Made by a program: the position numbers and the translations under genes | Part shown: piece by piece, positions 57,960 through 64,000 of the stretch | How positions within the stretch are numbered: position 1 is the stretch's first letter | Layout of the letters: the number at the start of each line of letters is the position of its first letter | Assembly (NCBI RefSeq): GCF_032854445.1 | Contig: NC_088300.1 | Span: 12,681,191 to 12,745,190 of the forward strand | Direction: 5' to 3' | Origin: Liolophura sinensis | Taxonomy: Eukaryota > Mollusca > Polyplacophora > Chitonida > Chitonidae | DNA length: 64,000 nt | The notes under the pieces: generated by a model | Databases searched by the model: none | Told to the model about the DNA's origin: nothing | What the model saw: only the letters and a program-made list of their open reading frames with translations

Positions 57960-59400
57960 CAATCACATGGTATTCACAGCCGCTAGGTAAATAAGGAAAT
58001 AAAATTGTGATTATACCCACAGCCGCTGGTATATAAGGAAAACAATTGTGATCATATCCATAGACGCTGGGTATATAACAAAAAAAATTCTGATTATGTC
58101 CACAGCCGCTGGGTGTATAAAGCAGAAAGTTCAGATTATATCCACAGCCGCTGGGTGTATAAAGCAGAAAGTTCAGATTATATCCACAGCCGTTGGGTGT
58201 ATAAAGCAGAAAGTTCAGATTATATCCACAGCCGTTGGGTGTATAAAGCAGAAAGTTCAGATTATATCCACAGCCGCTGGGTGTATAAAGCAGAAAGTTC
58301 AGATTATATCCACAGCCGCTGGGTGTATAAAGCAGAAAGTTCAGATTATATCCACAGCCGTTGGGTGTATAAAGCAGAAAGTTCAGATTATATCCACAGC
58401 CGCTGGGTGTATAAAGCAGAAAGTTCAGATTATATCCACAGCCGCTGGGTGTATAAAGCAGAAAGTTCAGATTATATCCACAGCCGCTGGGTGTATAAAG
58501 CAGAAAGTTCAGATTATGTCCACAGCCGCTGGGTGTATAAAGCAGAAAGTTCAGATTACATCCACAGCCGCTGGGTGTATACAGCAGAAAGTTCAGATTA
58601 TGTCCACAGCCGCTGGGTGTATAAAGCAGAAAGTTCAGATTACATCCACAGCCGTTGGGTGTATAAAGCAGAAAGTTCAGATTACATCCACAGGCGCTGG
58701 GTGTATAAAGCAGAAAGTTCAGATTACATCCACAGCCGCTGGGTGTATAAAGCAGAAGGTTCAGATTACATCCACAGCCGCTGGGTGTATAAAGCAGAAA
58801 GTTCAGATTACATCCACAGCCGTTGGGTGTATAAAGCAGAAAGTTCAGATTATATCCACAGCCGCTGGGTAAATAAGGAAATCAAATTGTGATTCTATCC
58901 ACAGCCGCTGGGTGTATAAAGCAGAAGGTTCAGATTACATCCACAGCCGCTGGGTGTATAAAGCAGAAAGTTCAGATTACATCCACAGCCGTTGGGTGTA
59001 TAAAGCAGAAAGTTCAGATTATATCCACAGCCGCTGGGTAAATAAGGAAATCAAATTGTGATTCTATCCACAACCGCTGGGTGTATAAAGCAGAAAGTTC
59101 AGATTATATCCACAGCCGCTGGGTGTATAAAGCAGAAAGTTCAGATTATATCCACAACCGCTGGGTGTATAAAGCAGAAAGTTCAGATTATATCCACAGC
59201 CGCTGGGTAAATAAGGAAATCAAATTGTGATTCTATCCACAGCCGCTGCGTAAATAAGGAAAACATCTGATTATATCCACAGCCGTTGGGTATATAAAGA
59301 AAAGAATTATGTATATATCCACAGTTATTTGGTATGTAAGGACAAAAATTGTGATTATATTCACATCCGCTGGTTATATAGTGACTGCCCCCTAATACAA
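57960..59400. repeat. 42-bp minisatellite with a 169-bp higher-order repeat
   Basis: The core unit is TGGGTGTATAAAGCAGAAAG then TTCAGATTATATCCACAGCC then GC. It repeats every 42 bp without indels from 58101 to about 58857. To the right, a variant unit (GGTAAATAAGGAAATCAAAT) recurs at 58871, 59040 and 59209, exactly 169 bp apart (3 x 42 + 43). Units at both edges (57960-58090 and 59240-59400) are strongly diverged. Since 42 is divisible by 3, two forward frames run open for about 260 codons (YKAESSDYIHSRWV; AGCIKQKVQIISTA). No signal peptide, gene structure or codon signature makes them credible proteins. Confidence 0.95.
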
Positions 59401-60764
59401 GTACATGACATAACAAAGATCAGACCACTACAATTCTCTCCAATGAGCAAGTTTGTCATATCGGCAGACCAGAAACTTCCTGGTAATTACACAACACCGT
59501 GTTGGTGATATCGCGTATAGAACAGTGTGTCTGCTCATCGGCTTATCCTTACTGATTTTCATCATAGCCTTTTGAATGATGAAGGACACGGATTATTTAC
59601 ATGTATTTTTGATGGAATCCTATATGGCTACGTTAGCGCTGTGTAAGTGAAAATTACTAGTTCTAAATCCACCCAAATAAACATGTGTTTCATATCCGCT
59701 TACGATCGGCTGCTGTCGAGCCGTGCTCGATCCCTATGGTAAACTTTGACCTTGGAGACGTTTGTAATTTCCCGCCTGTCATGGTCGGGATATGCCATCC
59801 ATCTACACACAAGCCCGTTTCCGTCATGATTGATACTGCCCAGATACACGCTATAAATAAATCTACTTTTTATGCCGTTTGAAAAAGCGAGTATTGCGCA
59901 TTCTGAAGGTTGTCTCACCATACATCTCGTCACTGTTGTGGACAGACATTTTGTTTTTTGTTGCTGTATGGCAATTTGCAATTCGCGACACATTTTATGA
60001 TGAACATTAACCATTAAAGGCGGTAGGTAATGGACCAACATAGTAATAATGACATAATGCATTCGCTAATAATTTCCCATGCTAAATGTCACTATTAAGT
60101 CCAAGCCAAGCCCTCAAGATATTTATTTATTTATTTTATTTATTTATGTTACTTATTTTATTTTATTAACCGTAAATCACAGTCATTTCCAGGCAACCAT
60201 CAAAACTCAAAGCCGTTGGTAAACTAGTCCAACGAGTGAAATTGACAACAATGTCATATAATACAAAACTGGTCACCTTCACCTAAATTAAGCTGATAAA
60301 TATGAAGTTTGAGATGCGGGTTAAGACTATAAAAACCTCACAAAATATTAATTATTGCTATGATCGGTTAAATCTATGCACAATCCGATTCCTCGGACAT
60401 CTATGCTTTCAATTTGCAAAACGAGGTCAGGTAGAGTAAATCCATGGTTTTTTTTTTTTTGGTTTTTTTTTGTTGCGAAAACGGTTACGATTCTGTGACG
60501 TCATATTTAGGCTCCAGGTCATGCACAATATCAATGACGTCAAGAAACGAGGTCAGACTGCTCACGATGCTTCCACTGTGATTCCCGGGTCACTTCACGA
60601 CTAGAAAAGAATTACGCGGAAAATGGCGACAAATATGACGAAGTAAAGGCGAGTAGTGTCGAAAATGTTTGAATGTTCTACAGATAAGTGTGCGTCCGTG
60701 TGCCTTTGCTTAGATTAATTGTTTATAATGTGCTGTGTGCTGATATGAGCCAGTTTAACGATTA
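59401..60764. other. Intergenic stretch with nothing firm
   Basis: Frames at 59685-60062 overlap on both strands and match nothing. An AT-rich TTTA tract lies at about 60119-60170, and two CRE-like TGACGTCA sites at about 60497 and 60535. No gene is supported. Confidence 0.4.
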
Positions 60765-60900
60765 TTTGATTTATATATTTGACTGGTGTTTCACGTCGGC
60801 CAGAATTACGGTGGGAAGAAACCGGGCAGAGCCCAGGGGAAACCAGCCGCTATCCGCACGTTTCTATCGACCTTCCTAGTCACAGATGGAGAGGGCTTAA
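60765..60900 (-). mobile_element. SINE-A copy, variant subfamily
   Basis: GATTTATATATTTGACTGGT, a core with a deletion after CACG, GAAACCGGGCAGAGCCCAGG and then CGCTATCCGCACGTTTCTAT. The last block ties it to the copy at 2937. Confidence 0.8.
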
Positions 60901-61484
60901 CACGTAAGTCCAAAATAACATAGATTAAAAAGAAAATACTTTTCTGCTGCCAACTGGCAGATTTCATTTGGTTTAATGCCGTAAGTTAGTGTAGCCCAAT
61001 AGTGCTTGACACGTCATTGCATCATAATCAGTTGAGCAATGGGCCTTCGGGTGTAGTTAACGTAAAACTTCTCTTTGAGGTCGGTCGGGTACGACCAAAA
61101 CATGGTTTGGAAGAAAGAGTCCGCGAGAGGTCCAATATACATTAATACGCATAACTATACATGTTTGTTAAGAGCCCACTGCATTTGGTTTTATGTACAT
61201 GTAGTTTTATCCGCCACCGCAACTTGTATCCCGTCATCCCCCAAATACACTACACAAACAGTTTATCTTTACTTATTTCTTTAGGCTGTAAATCAGGTGA
61301 GTTAAATCCAGTGAAATATAAGAGATCTACGATGATATATAGTTAACTAGATATTTGCATCCCTAAGCAACTCGACAATAGTTCATAGAGACAATGTTAA
61401 ATAAACTTCATACTGGCAGGTAGCTGTATTTAATTTATTAAAAGAAAAGACTTCAGGGTGTTTCTGTAAAGGGCGATGCCCACT
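60901..61484. other. Intergenic stretch with nothing recognised
   Basis: Short frames only; no repeat or gene supported. Confidence 0.45.
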
Positions 61485-61488
61485 TTAA

Positions 61489-62036
61489 AGGAGAAGAAAA
61501 TTTAAATATCAAACAAATACCATTGAAAAGAGTATTCATTACCTCGCAGGTGCTTGCCATAAATATTCTTATATGTACCTCAACTTGATAAATTATAAAT
61601 AAAGTCAGCGCCAAAATCCGCTGTGGGCGACTCCATTTTGCCTAAGAACTAGTAATGAAGTCTTTTGAGCTCGGAGGAGAATTGTCGTCGGAAATCGCCG
61701 AAGTGCAGTTCGTACATTTCCGGTAGAACTCTTCTTCCCAGAAGGTAGCGAACAGCACAGTTAGTTTTCCGCTTGACTATCGGGAAACCGGAATGTTGGA
61801 CGTAGGCTCCGCGTTTACACGACCAAGCCGTCAGTTTTAACGATTCTCATTGGCTGAGAAGGCAACACACCCCCAGCATAAATTATAGGGTGTTAAAGAT
61901 GGAGGACGCGATGGACTCAGCGATTTATGCCAGCTTTGCTGTTTTAAGGCTTTACGTGCGAGGAAAAATCGCAAAATTATACAACAGGCCCCACCTTTTC
62001 AGCCTATAGTTTCATATTTTAAAGTTTTCTTCTCTT
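61489..62036. mobile_element. TTAA-flanked MITE (548 bp)
   Basis: TTAA at 61485-61488 and 62037-62040. The ends are AGGAGAAGAAAATTTAAATA and, reverse-complemented, AAGAGAAGAAAACTTTAAAA, an imperfect inverted repeat of about 28 bp. The AGGAGAAGAAAA end is nearly the same as that of the fold-back element at 34111. The interior is GC-richer (CTCCATTTTGCC near 61632) and encodes no transposase. Confidence 0.7.
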
Positions 62037-62040
62037 TTAA

Positions 62041-63624
62041 CTTTGGGTCAACTTTCCGTTTTAAAGAATACTGTTACATTTCTATTGCCATGGTTTCTGC
62101 TGTTGTTAGCAAGATGAACGTGGGTGGAATAAGTATGTCATAGGCATTCTTATTTTTCACAGAAAATAAGAACTGCGTGTTAGAGATAAATCTTTCATTG
62201 ATCGTTCAATTTATCTCATGTAATGAGCCATTTTCCAGTTTTGCGCACAACAGGTAATGTAATAAGGGTGTCTCGGTTTAGGGATATTTTTACTATATAG
62301 TTATACAGCGCCCGCGACAAACAATCTTTTCATCACTTTGCGCTTCATCATATTTATGTCACCTATGAAAAGCACTTTGTTAAAATTGTCTTCATTATAT
62401 GCCCGTGCACTTATATATGCAATAATACTTATGTTTCTTTATATGACCATCTAACACACCAGTTTTAAAAATTGAAACTCATAATTATATTTGTCCATGT
62501 GAAAAAGGACACGGTTCCAAATGCGCAACGTTGAACTGAGTATTCATGGCGGATGTGTTATGAAAACTCATCGAATCGTGTTTAATTTAGCGCAAAGATA
62601 ATTTGATCAGGATAAAAATAAAATTTATTGCCAATGTATATTGTGTTGAGTCTCTCGGTCGAATAGAAGTGCAGACGGTCACTTGGCGAGTTGGCAATCC
62701 GGCTTCTTTATTGAGTCTGGAAGCCTTGACCCAACAATTTTAGGGGTGAACATATCGATGTCACGGATAAGATAGCGTGCGTGCGCTGGACACATTCAGA
62801 TGCGCTTTCCTCTGCCTCGGGTACACGCATCTCTTGCAAAAACCCGCCCTGGACGATTTGCCGAAATATTAGTTTCCGCTCTGCTGCGTTCCTACGGCGA
62901 TTGGATTTCCAGCCCTAATTTTAAAATTAATGAACACATATGAGCTTTTATAGGCATCTCTGAAAACCGATAGGTGTTTTAAATTAAAAACACAATAGCA
63001 CGAGACTTCTCGGATTCGCCGGCCAACTGTGTTCTCTTTAGTCCTATTAAGTTTTAATATAATTATTTCATCCTCGTTGGATGGGTATTTGGTTTGTGGA
63101 TTGAAGCAGAAATTGATACCCAGTTTACGCCATTAACCCCCCGTCCTAATTATGACCGTAGCGAAACTGAACCATGTTGCCCAGGCAATCCGGAGAATCG
63201 GCAATGACAATAAACGTGTATTAATATTATATGTGTGAATGTGTAGCTTTTCATCATGAAACGCGAATGTCTAGCCGTTTCGGACGCTGGTTTGCACAAG
63301 TTATCTATGAGTTGACTATAAAGCAGTGCCGTGAAGCCGGTCAGGATTCAATATGATACATTTCACTATTGCATCACAACTACACCTTCCTCACCTTCAA
63401 AGCATATAAGGTGAGGCCTTGAAGGGTATTGTTTAACAGTGAATAGTCCGCTTCAGCTGTATGGTTTAATGCATAAACATATTCAATTGGTGTCTAAGAA
63501 AAGAATACACAATGATGTGGTCATGGTTGTGTATGATTATGAAAGGCATGTTCCAAAGAAAGTTCAATATCACAATGCATATGTGTGAGCTCTAGGGCAA
63601 GGTATGTGTGTGAGGTGTGTGTGA
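62041..63624. other. Intergenic stretch with nothing recognised
   Basis: No open frame with recognisable content and no repeat family detected. Confidence 0.45.
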
Positions 63625-63643
63625 GGGGTGGGGTGGGGTGGGG
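63625..63643 (+). repeat. (GGGGT)n tract, potential G-quadruplex
   Basis: Four perfect GGGG runs separated by single T, inside a GT-rich stretch (63600-63655). Such a run can fold as a four-tier G-quadruplex in vitro. A G13 run follows at 63804-63816. Confidence 0.8.
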
Positions 63644-64000
63644 TGTGTGTGTTGTTATGGGGTGTACCTATATAAATGAACACGGCATGAACATTCCGTT
63701 ATTTTAAATATCACATTAGTGCAGATGAACCACATTTCATGCCGTTTTATTGTCAACAAATGAAGGTTTCAAATACCACTGACAAAACCAGAGGGGAGTT
63801 GTTGGGGGGGGGGGGGATAACCGCGGAGACGACACTGATTAAAGCTGATGGCTTGCGCTTTAGGGAATCGATTTCACGCCTTTCAATAATTGTCACCATG
63901 ATCAAAAACAAGTTAAATCTGAAAGGCTAATTGAGCAGTTAGTATTCCGAAAAATTTGACAAAAGACTGTGAAATCGCCTATGGCACGCAAATAGGCATG
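63644..64000. other. Window end, nothing recognised
   Basis: Contains the G13 run and one 63-codon frame across it without recognisable content. Confidence 0.4.

Noticed and set aside
58048-58892. Two + strand frames of 259 and 274 codons encoding 14-residue repeats
   Set aside because: Both come from the 42-bp minisatellite and overlap each other. There is no signal, domain or splice context, and nucleotide variants do not favour synonymous change.

Overview
The window looks like nuclear DNA from a mollusc, most likely a bivalve or gastropod. It is AT-rich and gene-poor, with spliced genes using GT-AG introns. It is dominated by short dispersed repeats, above all a tRNA-derived SINE ending in (AAAT)n with a core found across molluscan genomes. 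No operons, ribosome binding sites, CRISPR arrays or bona fide tRNA/rRNA genes were seen. The species call is inference from the repeat and from a bilaterian-type Six1/2 protein.

Two protein-coding genes can be built exactly. (1) A Six1/2 (sine oculis class) homeobox gene on the + strand has exon 1 at 17570-18171 and exon 2 at 26247-26562. The frame closes across an 8,075-bp intron to give 305 residues. About 210-260 bp upstream of the ATG lies a compact cluster: an E-box, a perfect MEF3 (Six-binding) site TCAGGTTTC, a canonical PBX/MEIS site TGATTGACAG and an RFX X-box-like element. This suggests autoregulation. The intron holds three tandem arrays; the last, just before exon 2, repeats a unit around ATCAGGTATTTC. 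(2) A five-exon gene at 38171-42039 encodes a 139-residue secreted-type protein: signal peptide, acidic stretch, 14 cysteines mostly in CxxC pairs, and a C-terminal KDEL signal. It is probably an ER-lumen protein; its cysteine region recalls the C-terminal region of the histidine-rich calcium-binding protein (HRC).

The rest is intergenic DNA shaped by mobile elements and tandem arrays. There are about 17 recognisable SINE-A copies (four with clear target-site duplications), three SINE-B copies (one complete, with a tRNA-like head and a 9-bp duplication), and four short elements bounded by TTAA or near-TTAA with terminal inverted repeats. One of these is a fold-back with arms of about 170 bp. 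A broken Penelope-like reverse transcriptase (53740-55789, minus) sits inside a long-period repeat. Tandem arrays occur at 1.9-2.6, 3.2, 7.0, 9.2, 11.2, 18.3-20.2, 25.1-26.1, 34.7-35.5, 48.1-49.0 and 58.0-59.4 kb. The last is a 42-bp minisatellite with a 169-bp higher-order repeat. Two isolated near-perfect hairpins (44.8 and 57.4 kb) are about the size of microRNA precursors.

Layout: 0-17.3 kb upstream intergenic DNA with small arrays; 17.3-27.9 kb Six1/2; 28-38 kb intergenic with SINEs, TTAA elements and a 40-bp array; 38.1-42.1 kb the KDEL gene, with three SINEs in its introns; 42-64 kb intergenic with SINEs, TTAA elements, arrays and the dead retroelement. Nothing indicates that the two genes work together.
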